Below, piece after piece: positions 22,500-32,581 of a DNA stretch of 64,000 bases. Under the pieces are notes generated by a model. The model was not told where the DNA came from. It worked only from the letters and a program-made list of their open reading frames with translations, and made no database searches. Position 1 is the stretch's first letter; the number at the start of each line of letters is the position of its first letter. Origin of the DNA: Phoenix dactylifera (lineage: Eukaryota; Streptophyta; Magnoliopsida; Arecales; Arecaceae); contig NC_052396.1 in the NCBI RefSeq assembly GCF_009389715.1, positions 14,283,888 to 14,347,887 of the forward strand, read 5' to 3'. The position numbers were made by a program, and so were the translations under genes.

Positions 22500-23782
22500 G
22501 GCCTGGAGAGAAAGATTGGTAATTCTTTTGGCGAACAGGAAAACAGGAGAGAAAGAAGAGTAGAATTGGAAAGAGTCCTCCTGCACGTCTTGGAGAACAA
22601 GAGGAGTGGTTTTTTTGGGTATCAATCTGGTGTTATGTAGTTGGGTTAAGCCATGGCTGGAGGGATGGGGAAGAAGGATTGGTGAAGATTAGCAGAAGGA
22701 AGAAAGAGAAAAGAGGAAGTTATAGAACATTTTGGTTTTCTTTCCTTAGTTTTTTTGTTGATTTGCTTGATCTTTTTTTCTCTCCTTTTTGGTTGGGAGG
22801 AAGGAGGGCTGCATTGACTGAGGAGGCTGGCCGTTAGATGTGGAAGCGTGGGAGCAGAAGACGGGCTAAATCGATTATTATTTTCCGGTGCGAAACGCTT
22901 CTGGTGGAGAATGAAGAGTTTCACATTTGAAACTCTGGCACAAATGAACAGTAACCGGCACGGTGAAATGCTGGTTACTGTACAAAGAAAACAGAGAGGA
23001 AAATAAAAGTGAAATGAGGAAGAAGAATGTATTGATTTCACTATTAACTATTGAGTTGTGATACAGTACTCATAGAGCAGAAATGAAGGTTCCAGAATTA
23101 GGTAAATGAGCTGGTAGATCTCAGCTGTATTTGTTACAAGGAACTAATTCAAAACTAATTCTGGTAAACAGTTCATAACAGTTCTGGGAGATAGTTTGAG
23201 AGAAGAATGATGTGGCATTCTAATAGAGAAGACGTTATCAGAATTGCTGGATTCGCGCCTTGGTGTGGCTTTAGAAGAGGGCGCGGTTCGTTCCTACGAA
23301 AGGTGGTGAGTGTGCCGTGCCTGAGCTGAGGTGTGTTGTGATTGTGAGAAGCCAGTTCGGAATCTAATATGTGACAACCGAACAGCCAAAGAAGGCTCCA
23401 AGGTGTTCTGCTGTTGAATGGGGAAAAAAAGATCAGCTCTGGAGTAACTGCCTATATGTATGAAGTGGAGATTATCGTATCAGTTTCAAGTAACTGTTGT
23501 AGTATAGGTGTCTGACCTTGTAAGGTAGCACAAGGGATTAAGTACTTGAGGCTGTTTCTCAATTGCCTAGGTAATGTTAATGAAATGATTTTTGGATTGC
23601 TCACTTCTAACAAACATGTAAAATTTGCGAAAGAAAATTTTTTTAGTTTGTTGGCCAAATATAATACTCAGCTCAATAATATATTCTTCCTTGGTCCTTC
23701 TTAACCCAAAGCTTTTATATTATAATAGAGTCTTCCATAATTCCAACTTATGAGTAACTACGCCTATATTTTATATATAGCC

Positions 23783-23875
23783 GGTTCCAAACCTAGATAA
23801 AGAAGGGTCGGGATAGGTTGAATGCCAGTATAAACTTGTAGTTCCATCTTATGAACATAAATCTATTGGCTATGT
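23783..23875 (+). mobile_element. RTE-like LINE 5' fragment
   Basis: The block GGTTCCAAACCTAGATAAAG and the following 70 bases align with the 5' leader of the RTE LINE at 53415 (GGTCCCAAGCCTGGATAAAG). The match ends after about 90 bases and no endonuclease sequence follows, so only the 5' leader is present. Confidence 0.5.
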
Positions 23876-25252
23876 TTAATCTTCAATCAATCTGGCTTTT
23901 CCATAAATGATGGGGATTAGGATTTGTGTTATTTTTTCCGAGAACATATGGCTTGCCGGTCCTATAGATGCTAAGACGATTTCAACTGCCCTGCTAACAA
24001 TCCTTGAACTTATTTAATTATGATGTGTACTTGCAATAAGTTGAATGCTACAAGTTCAATTATGTTTCTAAGGCAATAATATGAGGGGCTCCTCAATCAG
24101 TAGCAAGCATAGAGTATCGAGACACGGCTTAAAATTCTGCGAGGCCTAGCTAGTCTCCTACCATCAATTCACCGGAATATTACCCAAAACTTAAATTTGA
24201 AAACATTAAACTTAAAATTCAATTACAATGTCGGTGTGTTTTTGAGGTAAAAGTAGCTTATGAGTCGCACATGTATAAAATATGATTGCATCATATAAAA
24301 AAAATAATTACAGACATCTGTAAATTAGCACAAGATGGCACAAACACCTGCCCTTTAGATATGTCGATCACCTTCTGAAATTCTTATATTTGTAAATTAT
24401 TATTAGGTAGCACAATAGGGTCATATATTTATTTTTATTATGTCGATAACCTTATGCATTTCACCTTTAATTGGACGATCTGCACATTCTCTCCGCACCC
24501 AACAAGGCATGCTTGTTGATAAATCTACTAGCAATAGAGAGGATTCTGTTGGTGCATGGTGCACAATCCATGTCAGAGTACTGTGTAGGCTCTCAATTCC
24601 TGAACAAATACAAACTCAAAATCTTAGAAAGAATGGATTTTTTTGCCACCTGCTGCATATCAAATTTTGATGCTTCTGACAAAACACATAGGTCAGTCTT
24701 GTGGAGCTTTTAAAAAAAATTGTGGATAATGCAAAAAGTCAAATATATATTATTTGACTTCTCACAAAAAGCTTGTACCCCAAAAAAAGATTATTTAACT
24801 CATCAAACTCCAACAAGAAGTGTGAAATGAAGATCTCATAAGAAAATGAGCAATGCTACAGGTTAAATCACTCCATCACTCTAGTGCCTTGGCACAATCA
24901 CTTTGCTTCATTTTCATGACACTAATTAATGCAAATTAAAGGAAGCAATGACAATACATCACACCAGCTAAGCGACTTTTTGAGTAACTCTTCTAAGCTA
25001 TTGGAGCATTTTTTTTCTGAAAGAATAGTCATTACAGATTTACAGTATCCTTTTAAGAAAAATAAATATATTTTTATCTAATAAAAGAGCCATTACCAAA
25101 TTGCACAAATAGATAAGGTACTATTGTCCAAATTTGGCATTGCACTGTGTTCGTAGCTTTGTTAGCCAAAAGGCCATCTATTTGATCATCTTCTTGCTCG
25201 ACATGTGTTGCTCTGAGATTTCTCGGAACTTTCTATGTACATGCTACTATGG

Positions 25253-25420
25253 CTAAAAGACAAGAGTATGACCTGGTTGCTGGTTTATCCACGAAATTGT
25301 GGTGGCGGAATTGCCTTTTAAACCCATATTGCTACTTCCCCATGCATGACCTGCCCATTCAAAGCCTTCCCAACAAAAATATAACAACAAGAATCTTATG
25401 CAAAAAATGTTATTTGAGTT
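25253..25420 (-). mobile_element. possible L1 RNase H relic
   Basis: The minus frame reads CWEGFEWAGHAW then LKGNSATTISWI. This resembles the AAW-EG(L)-A and LEGDSATVI-WI blocks of plant LINE RNase H domains. It is short, isolated and lacks the N-terminal half, so the call is tentative. Confidence 0.35.
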
Positions 25421-26513
25421 TTTTAATTCTATATAAATATTCAAAAATTTTATTTCATCACCACGAGAAAAAACTTTATTTTCTCAGCAACCACTATTCA
25501 TTTGGAGAAAATTACATCGGATTCATGAGGATCAAACCTCCTGCTGTAATGTTCACATGCTTATCAATAATGACCATAACAGCTATACAATTGAGTGGTT
25601 CTACCACAAGCAAACATCATTAGCACAGAAAAGATGGTGAATCTTAGACTTATTATTAACAAAAATTCTTTAGTAACTTAGATATGTAACCTAAAAAATT
25701 CACTCAACTAGTACATTGTACTTTGATTGCTCCTTTTGAATTGGCATTATGAGTCGTACTATGCGACGTAGCAAAGTTGGCAGGGCAAAATAGTCAAGTG
25801 ACTTTTTAAAGTAATTTTGCTGAGTTACCGTGGCAGTGGCACTGCTCTATTATTAAGTATAAGATACCACGAATAGGGCCTAATCACATCTGCTGAGTCC
25901 ACAATAAAAAATTATAATAGGAAATAAGGTTACTTTGCCTAATACCCCAACGGGTCTAAACCATCAAGCAGGATTACTGTTTCTAAGCAGAGAGAAACTA
26001 GTGGCAGTAATACAGCCCCGACCCAGTTAAATCATTTGGTTGGGAAATTTATATACACCAGAATTTTAAAATAGGCTTTATTATTTGTATACAAAAATAA
26101 GTTTATTATTATTATTATTTCTTTTTCACACTAAGCTTTAATTATATATGTAATATTTCAAATTAAAAAGGATATATTTTTTGGCTGAGATTTTTGGGTT
26201 ACTAAATCATTATTGGGTGGGTGTTCGAATTTGCAAGCCATAATTTCGACCAATATCTTCAACGTCGGGTTTTAGATCTTCCACCGGTCAGAGAATCCTT
26301 ATTACCATCCAAATATTGCAGGGCTAGAACCGTCCTTTTCCCTAGAGACAAAAAAAATTCCAACCCCTCCGGAGGCTTCCTTCGTGTCGCTGCAGCCCGT
26401 GAGGCGGTCCTCCATTCCGATGCACAGATTCCCCCAGCCCGCCCGCCGGCCTCCCCCCACACCAAAAACAAAATCCTGATCCTCCCTCTCTCGGCGACTC
26501 CTCGCCCGCCTCC

Positions 26514-26780
26514 ATGCTCCGAATCGTGCTGTTCTCCGCGATCCTTGTCTCCTCGGCGATCCGGCTCGGGGACGCCCATGGGGACCACGGCGAGGACGCG
26601 GGGGGGAGCTGCGAGATGAGCCCCAACGTGCGGGTCCTCGCCGAGTACCTCCCCGGAGTCGTCACCATCGACGGCCATGCCGACGACTGGGCCGACATCG
26701 ACGGGTCCGAGTTCCCTCTGCTGCCCGCCCTCGATCCCGACAAGGATAAAGCCTATGCCGGCGGCCAGATGACCGTTAAG
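26514..26780 (+). CDS. first exon of a secreted EB_dh/haem-binding-domain-like protein (partial)
   Basis: ATG at 26514 opens an 89-codon exon ending ...GGQMTVK with donor AAG|GTTTGA at 26780/26781. Residues 1-21 (MLRIVLFSAILVSSAIRLGDA) form a signal peptide. Residues 50-65 read VTIDGHADDWADIDG, the IDG-x-x-DDW start typical of ethylbenzene-dehydrogenase-type haem-binding (EB_dh) or related beta-sandwich domains. Plant homologues are membrane-anchored haem-binding-domain proteins of unclear function. The intron is entered by element B at 26952, 171 bp downstream. No later exon was recognised anywhere to the right. The exon is clean and GC-rich with no stop, so the gene is either recently interrupted, has a very long intron, or is an orphan piece. 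Confidence 0.6.
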
Positions 26781-26951
26781 GTTTGAAATTTTCCTTTCTT
26801 CCGTCTATTATTTTTAACACGGTTTTTTCGGGGATAGTTTCATACGAGAATTTTTATTTTCCTTTGAAATCGTGTAGTGTTTGAATCCCAATCAAAAAAG
26901 GGTTTTTGATTGCTCTTACCAAGGGATTAGTTTATAAGATAGTTTTATAAT

Positions 26952-27720
26952 TGTTGCTGGAAATTGGACCCGGGGGCGATCGTCGGTCGAGGAGGGGGAG
27001 CGGCAGGAGAGCGGCTGTCCGTCGGCAAGTGGCGTCCTCCGTTGGGGTGCCTGCAAAAAGCCGGTGGCCGGGTCTTCCGGCGCCGGCCCTCCGACGCTCA
27101 AGTCAGAAGGGGGGCAATCTATGTGAGAAGAAGAAAGTGTGTTTATTAGTTTTTTCGTCCCCCTCCTCTGAAAAGCGAAGGTTCCCTTTTATATGGGAGG
27201 GTCGGTGTACCTGTGGTGTGATTGGACGAGGCCGCTTGTACGGCTCGATATGCCGCTCAGACTGGCGCACGATCAGGTGAATCATTGCATTGATGTTGGA
27301 GGCATGGCCGAGATCAGGGACTTATCATCGTTGATTGGACTCTGCTGGGCTGACTTGCCGTGGCGAGTTGCGGATCCGTAGATAACTGGAGCCATGCGCA
27401 TTAATTGTTGAGTAAGCCAGCGGTATGCATTAATTGTTGAGTAGGCCGGAGACTTTCATCAATTGTTGAGTGATCCAGGGGTTTGCAGAGATCACGCGTA
27501 ATAAATGCTGGGACAGCGGCAGGGTATGGCCTTTGGCCAGACCTCTGAGGGGTACGGCCGTAGTAGGTGGCTGACGTGGATAAACCTTTGAGGTCGGGAA
27601 TTCTCCAGGTCGGAGGCTCTGAGGTCGGACGCCGACCTCAGTTGTCCGAGGTCGGCGATCATGCGGCCTTCTAGCGGCGGGGTTACTGTATTACCGGGGG
27701 AAAACCGTATTCCCCCAACA
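26952..27720 (-). repeat. 3' LTR of element B (769 bp)
   Basis: Starts TGTTGCTGG and ends CCCCCAACA. TATA box ATATAAAA on the minus strand at 27187-27194. The U3 part (27200-27720) differs from the partner LTR at nine sites, all transitions. The R/U5 part (26952-27199) differs much more, with several indels. Confidence 0.93.
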
Positions 27721-27732
27721 CTACCCCCGACT
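27721..27732 (-). other. polypurine tract, element B
   Basis: The minus strand reads AGTCGGGGGTAG directly before the 3' LTR, the position and composition of a plus-strand-synthesis primer site. Confidence 0.65.
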
Positions 27733-28407
27733 TCCGAGTCCGAGCAGCTTGCAGGCTCGGATGCGGGAAGTAGAAAATGTCCTTGCGGTTATCGAGGTCG
27801 GAGAGAATCGCGTCCGCGTCCTTACGTGTCCGGGAGCTTTTATGACGGAGTTTGCGTCCTTTGGTACCTCAAGGTCGCCTTTAGGTGGCGGACTTATGAC
27901 GGGGTCTGTGCCCTTAGGCATCCCGAGGCGGCTACAACGAGGACAACGCCCCTTGGATCTCCGAAGTCGCTCCGTTCGGAGAACTCATGATGAGGATTCC
28001 TGAGCCCAATGAGGCGGCGCCTCGATCTCGTGGTCGAGGCTCCCCTCTTAAATAGGTACGTCGTTTCGTGCCTCAAAGTGAATACGTGGCACGATCCAAG
28101 GTCGGGTGTTTCTGTTCTCGTATTGGTGGGACAACGATCAGGGAAAGCGGGGGCTAGATCGACGCTCCACGTGTCCCTGAGGCCTATTAAACGGAGGAAG
28201 CGGGAGTGGCGTCCGCTCGTCTTTCAAGATGGTCCGGTTTTTCGGACCCATGATGAGGCCGCGAGATCCGACGGGATGACGCTTCGATTTCGTACTCGAT
28301 TCATTGCTCTGGATTCAATACAGTGCTTCGGCTTCTGAGGCCGACACATGGCGCAATCCGAGCGGGGGGCGGGAACCGAGCCCGCCGATCTGGGCCGTTA
28401 GGGGGGC
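27733..28407. other. element B, interval between polypurine tract and antisense promoter
   Basis: GC-rich sequence with repeated GAGGTCGG/CCGA words and no coherent protein on either strand. Taken as upstream sequence of the antisense gene and 3' untranslated sequence of the element. Confidence 0.5.
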
Positions 28408-28417
28408 CTATATAAAC
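28408..28417 (+). promoter_or_regulatory. TATA box of the antisense gene in element B
   Basis: CTATATAAAC on the plus strand lies 217 bp upstream of the antisense ATG at 28625 and opposite in direction to the element. A pyrimidine-rich leader and a probable UTR intron (donor CCGTAG|GTCTCT near 28538, acceptor CTGTAG at about 28623) follow. The arrangement is that of a normal plant pol II promoter. Confidence 0.6.
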
Positions 28418-28624
28418 CCCACGAACCTGCCCTAAAGGTTCTATTTGGTTGCCTTTGTCTTTGCCGTCTCCTTCTTTGCTCCTCCTCTCAACCCAATCTT
28501 GCCGACGGTGCCCGGAGCGATTTCCGGCGACTTCCCCGTAGGTCTCTACCCTGTACCAGTTAGGGTTCTTCTTCCCCCTCCTCTTCATTTTCTTTTCCTC
28601 CGGCTTGTTCCACTTTCCTGTAGG

Positions 28625-30715
28625 ATGGGTTCTGGTCCAGAGGATGTGGGGTCGAGTCTGTCGGGGGAGGAGTTGGAGTTGATCCGCTCCCGGTTCTTCT
28701 TCCAGCCCGGGTTTCGTCTCGAAACCGCAGGGCCGGAAGACAGGGTGACGCGGCCACCCCCAGGTCGGATCGCGATCTATCGCGAGACGCTCTGGGCCGG
28801 CTTGCGGTTCCCTGTTCACGAGTTCGTGAGCAACCTGCTGGTAGAGTACCAACTCGTTCCAGCACAGCTTGCTCCGAACTCGTGGAGGACCATAATCGGA
28901 TTTCTGTCCTTGTGTCTTGGGCACGGGATCCCGATCTCGGTGAGCGATTTCCGCCGGTGTTTTTTATTGAAGAAAAACCCGGCGGATGCGGGGTGGCTAT
29001 ACTTTGCCTTTCGGGGCGGTATGTCACTCTTCCAGGGTGCCCCTTCCTCTATTCATGAGTGGAAGAGAAATTTTTTCTTTCTTGCGTCCGAGGCGCCGTG
29101 GGGGTTCGACCCGAGGTGGGGGCACCCGCGGCTGAAGGCCCTCAATAGGCTTTCCGATCCCTCGGGGAGGGAGTCGAGGGTTTTGGACTCTCTGCGGGCT
29201 CTCGGGAAGGGGTTCAACCTGACCGAGCTCCTACGAGAGGGCGCCTTGGCAAGCGTGGGCTTAAGTTCGGCGCGCCCCGAGGGTAAGAGTAGTCGCATCG
29301 CCTTGTTTTTACTTGTTCTCTCTTTTTCCCTAACGGTGGTCTGATACTTTGGAAAATTTTTGGTTTCAGACATCCCTCACATGCCGACCAGCAGCACGTC
29401 TCTTTTCTCCCGATTGAAGAGGCGGGAGGCCGAGGCCGGGGGGGGCAATTCCCCAGCCTCGGAAGAAGTCGAGGTCGGTCGGTGCTTCTACATCGGCCGG
29501 GGCGAGGGGCTCGGAGGCGGGGGCCTCTGTATCTGATCAGGGGCGGACGCAGGACGCTGGCGACGCAGGCACAACGGCCCCTCTCTGTCCCGCTCCTGTC
29601 GCCCAGCGGGGGAGGCCGACCCCTATTCACCTACGGCGCCCGGGACCGGCGCCGGCCAGAGGCTCTGAGGTCCCCAGCTCGGAGGAGCCGAGCTCTTCGA
29701 GGGCCCGGCGAGAGGAGTCGGGCGAGCCGGGATCCCCAATCCTCGAGGGGAGCTCGGCTATCCATGATGCCGACGTTGCACGAGCCGTGTTTCGGCGTGC
29801 AATGCTTCCAGCGGACCGGGCCGAGTTTGCCAACATTCCGTTGGAAGAGATCGTCGACGGTACTTACCGTAATACCGCTCGGGTAAGCTACTTTCCTGAT
29901 TTCCCTTAGGCTGTCGGCGAGCATATTGTAGGTCTTTCAGCTCATAAGCGTTTTCCTCTTTTTCCCTTGCAGCACATTCATGAGGTTGACACCCTGGTAT
30001 TCATCGCCCAAGGGTGTCAAGAAGAGACTCGGCGAGTTAGCCGGCAGCTGGAGCCGGCTAAGAAAAGAATCGCCGAGCTAGAGGCGGCACTATCCGAGGC
30101 CGAGGCGCAGAGGGAGGCCACTGAGGCCGGGCGCCTGGCTATGGTCGAGGTGCTCGAGGAGGAGAGGGCCGCCCATGCGCTGGCGAAGTCGGCCCTGCGC
30201 GCCTCTGAGGCGCGTCTGGGGGAGGCCCAGTCCGAGATCGCGGGCCTCAAGTACGAGGGCGGGGTCTTCCGCCTCAAGATCGAGCAGCTCGAGGCCCGTG
30301 AGAAGAAGGCGCTCGAGCGGGCCGAGAACGCCGTGGAGCTCTTCAAGGAGTCGGAAGAGTTCCGTGATATGTTGGAGGAGGAGACTGTGGACGGGTTCCT
30401 CCGGGTTTCGAAAACTTCCGGAGGCAGATGGCTCGGATCTGCCCCCAATTCGACCTCTCCACGATTCGTCCGAGGATGAGGTTGGGCTGCGGCTCCGACG
30501 ACGACGTTCCCGATGCCCTCGCGGCCGAGGAGGAGTCCACCGAGGCTGAGGCGGACTCAGCCGCGCTGGCGGCGACGGAGGTTCCCCCTCGCGGAATTAC
30601 CGAGGCGTCCGCCGAGGTTCCCGCTGCAGACCCCGGGCCCGTGCCTGCCGAAGGCCCCCAGGTCGTCACCATAGACGACCCTGAGGGTGACGCCGATGCT
30701 GCTGCCGCCTCTTAG
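28625..30715 (+). pseudogene. antisense extra ORF (aORF) of Tat element, PF04195-type, intron-containing, frameshifted
   Basis: This gene runs opposite to gag-pol. Exon 1 (28625-29282) encodes MGSGPEDVG... with VHEFVSNLLVEYQLVPAQL and GFDPRWGHPRL, typical of the plant transposon domain PF04195 found in Tat antisense ORFs. Exon 2 (29370-29882) is Ser/Gly/Pro-rich and ends before GTAAGC. Exon 3 (29973-30715) starts HIHEVDTLVF and encodes a long Ala/Glu/Arg coiled coil, then an acidic tail ending DDPEGDADAAAAS. Frame breaks are seen near 29475 and near 30405, so this copy is broken. Introns are 29283-29369 and 29883-29972. Function is unknown in the family; the coiled coil suggests oligomerisation. 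Exon limits are by splice motif and frame only. Confidence 0.82.
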
Positions 30716-31945
30716 GGCGTAGATTTTCTTTCTTCTTTTTTTTTTTGTAGATGAGGTCGGCCTTCAAGGCTATTGATTGGTCGACCTCTGATTTTGTACT
30801 TAGCTTTTTCGGCGTTTCATCATAAATGAAAAGATTTATTTTCACTTCTCCGCGTTTTTTTTTCTCCCTTTGTCTTTTTTGCTTGTAAACGAGGTCGGTA
30901 CTTTTGCCGACTCTCGACTTTGTATCCGAGCCCTCGGGCTGCTTAATGAAGGCATGTTTTTTGGCCGTGCTTAGCCTTTCTTTCTTCTAACTTGTTTGAG
31001 TGTTCGAACTCCGATTACACTAACTAGGGGGGCTCCTAGCTCAAATTTTAGGAAATTTCACCAAGTCTTGTAGCTCGGACCCGAAGATCGCGAGGGTCGC
31101 GGAGCTTAGTTCTTAGATTCTAGAGGCGTTGGGTTTGGGCCTCTGACCGCCAAGTGGGGCCGTGCTAGGCCGCTTCTCGACCGTAGGTCTATAAAGAGGG
31201 GTTAGCGTCGTCCTCCGAAGGGGAGTATGAGCCACTAACCGAATCACCACTAGGGCTTTCACAGCTATCTCCCTCGGACCCTGCCGAGGTTTAAGTGCAC
31301 GGGGTCGGAACCCACGGAGAACATTTCGGCCCTTTTGAGCCTGATCAATGCGCCCACGGTCGAGGTTATCTTCATAAATTTATGGGGGCCGAATTAGGCC
31401 CCCGTTCACCGACTCGCAAGAGCAATCCGACCTTGGCCAGATTTTAGTCAGAGTTCCGTCGATAATACGTAGATAAATATAACGAGGCAATCATAAAGCA
31501 GGATGTACCTCATGCAGCAGGAGTCAAGTGCTTCAGGTCGACTCAGTAGCCTTCTTTGGCTTGTGGTCGACTCAGCTACGTCGAGGCGACGCGACGGTTC
31601 TTCCGCGTCGCATTTCTCCCAGGCCGAAGTCGGTAGCTTTGCTTTTCGACTAATTTTTGTGAACGCTCTTTTGTTCAGGGTCCTCCTTCCGGGGACGCCG
31701 GTCACAATAGGAGAAATAGTTGCCATCGGAAATCTGTGTGAGCATTGTTTTGTTGTTTCCCACGAACATTTTGGAGATGCTTTGTTGTTAATCACGAGCG
31801 TTTCGGGGGGGGGGCTGCGAAGGTACTGCCTCGTCGTCCCAAGGTCGAGGGAGCTTGGGACCGGTTCTCGGGGCATTCTGTCTTCAGTCGGAGAGTCGAG
31901 CTCAACACCTGAAGCTCGAGCTTGCAGTTGATCCGGTGGTACATC
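30716..31945. other. element B non-coding interval between antisense gene and tandem array
   Basis: Contains the presumed 3' UTR of the antisense gene (poly-T and AT-rich blocks to about 30990). The rest is GC-rich sequence with scattered GAGGTCG words. Overlapping open frames at 31448-31931 on both strands lack family features. Confidence 0.5.
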
Positions 31946-32466
31946 CCGAGGTCGAGGGAGTTTGAGACTCTACGGTCGACTCACGGGGCATCCCGAGCTT
32001 TGTCGGGGTATCGTGCGCGAGGTCGAGGGGTCTGGGAACGCACTATCGACCTGCGACGCTTTCCGAGGTCGAGGGAGTTTGAGACTCTACGGTCGAACCT
32101 CGGGGCATCCCGAACTTTGTCGAGGTGTCGTGCGCAAGGTCGAGGGGTCTGGGAACGCACTGTCGACCTGCGACGCTTCCGAGGTCGAGGGAGTTTGGGA
32201 CTCTACGGTCGAACCTCGGGGCATCCCGAACTTTGTCGAGGAATCGTGCGCAAGATCGAGGGGTCTGGGAACGCACTGTCGACCTGCGACGCTTTCCGAG
32301 GTCGAGGGAGTTTGGGACTCTACGGTCGAACCTCGGGGCATCCCGAACTTTGTCGAGGTATTTTGCGTCAGGTCGATGCTCTGTCGTCCTGCGATACTTT
32401 CCGAGGTCGAGGGAGTTTGGGACTCTACGGCCGAACCTCGAGGCATCCCGAACTTTGTCGAGGAAT
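31946..32466. repeat. 117-bp tandem array in element B (about 4.5 copies)
   Basis: CCGAGGTCGAGGGAGTTTG starts at 31946, 32063, 32179, 32296 and 32401, giving spacings of 117, 116, 117 and 105 bp. It lies between the end of pol (32582) and the antisense gene, the hypervariable 3' zone in which Tat elements are known to form tandem repeats. Long open frames through it on both strands are by-products of the repeat. Confidence 0.95.
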
Positions 32467-32581
32467 CTGAGGATCACAAACGACCCAGCATCAGAGGAGT
32501 CATAATTATTGAAAAGAGACAAACCATTATAAGGAGGAGATTTGAATCCATGTTCCTGATTGCCCAGAACCCCTAGGGGTT

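Larger units (their letters stand above)
22500..26513. other. intergenic with small LINE relics
   Basis: The stretch right of 22500 is the pyrimidine-rich (minus strand) former 5' region of the pseudogene. 23050-23640 has moderately complex sequence of unknown origin. Two weak LINE relics are listed separately. The rest is AT-rich, and no intact gene was found before 26514. Confidence 0.5.

Noticed and set aside
22900-23650. Possible Ty1/copia LTR fragment upstream of the receptor kinase relic
   Set aside because: No TG...CA boundaries, primer-binding site or copia domain could be found; sequence impression alone is not enough.
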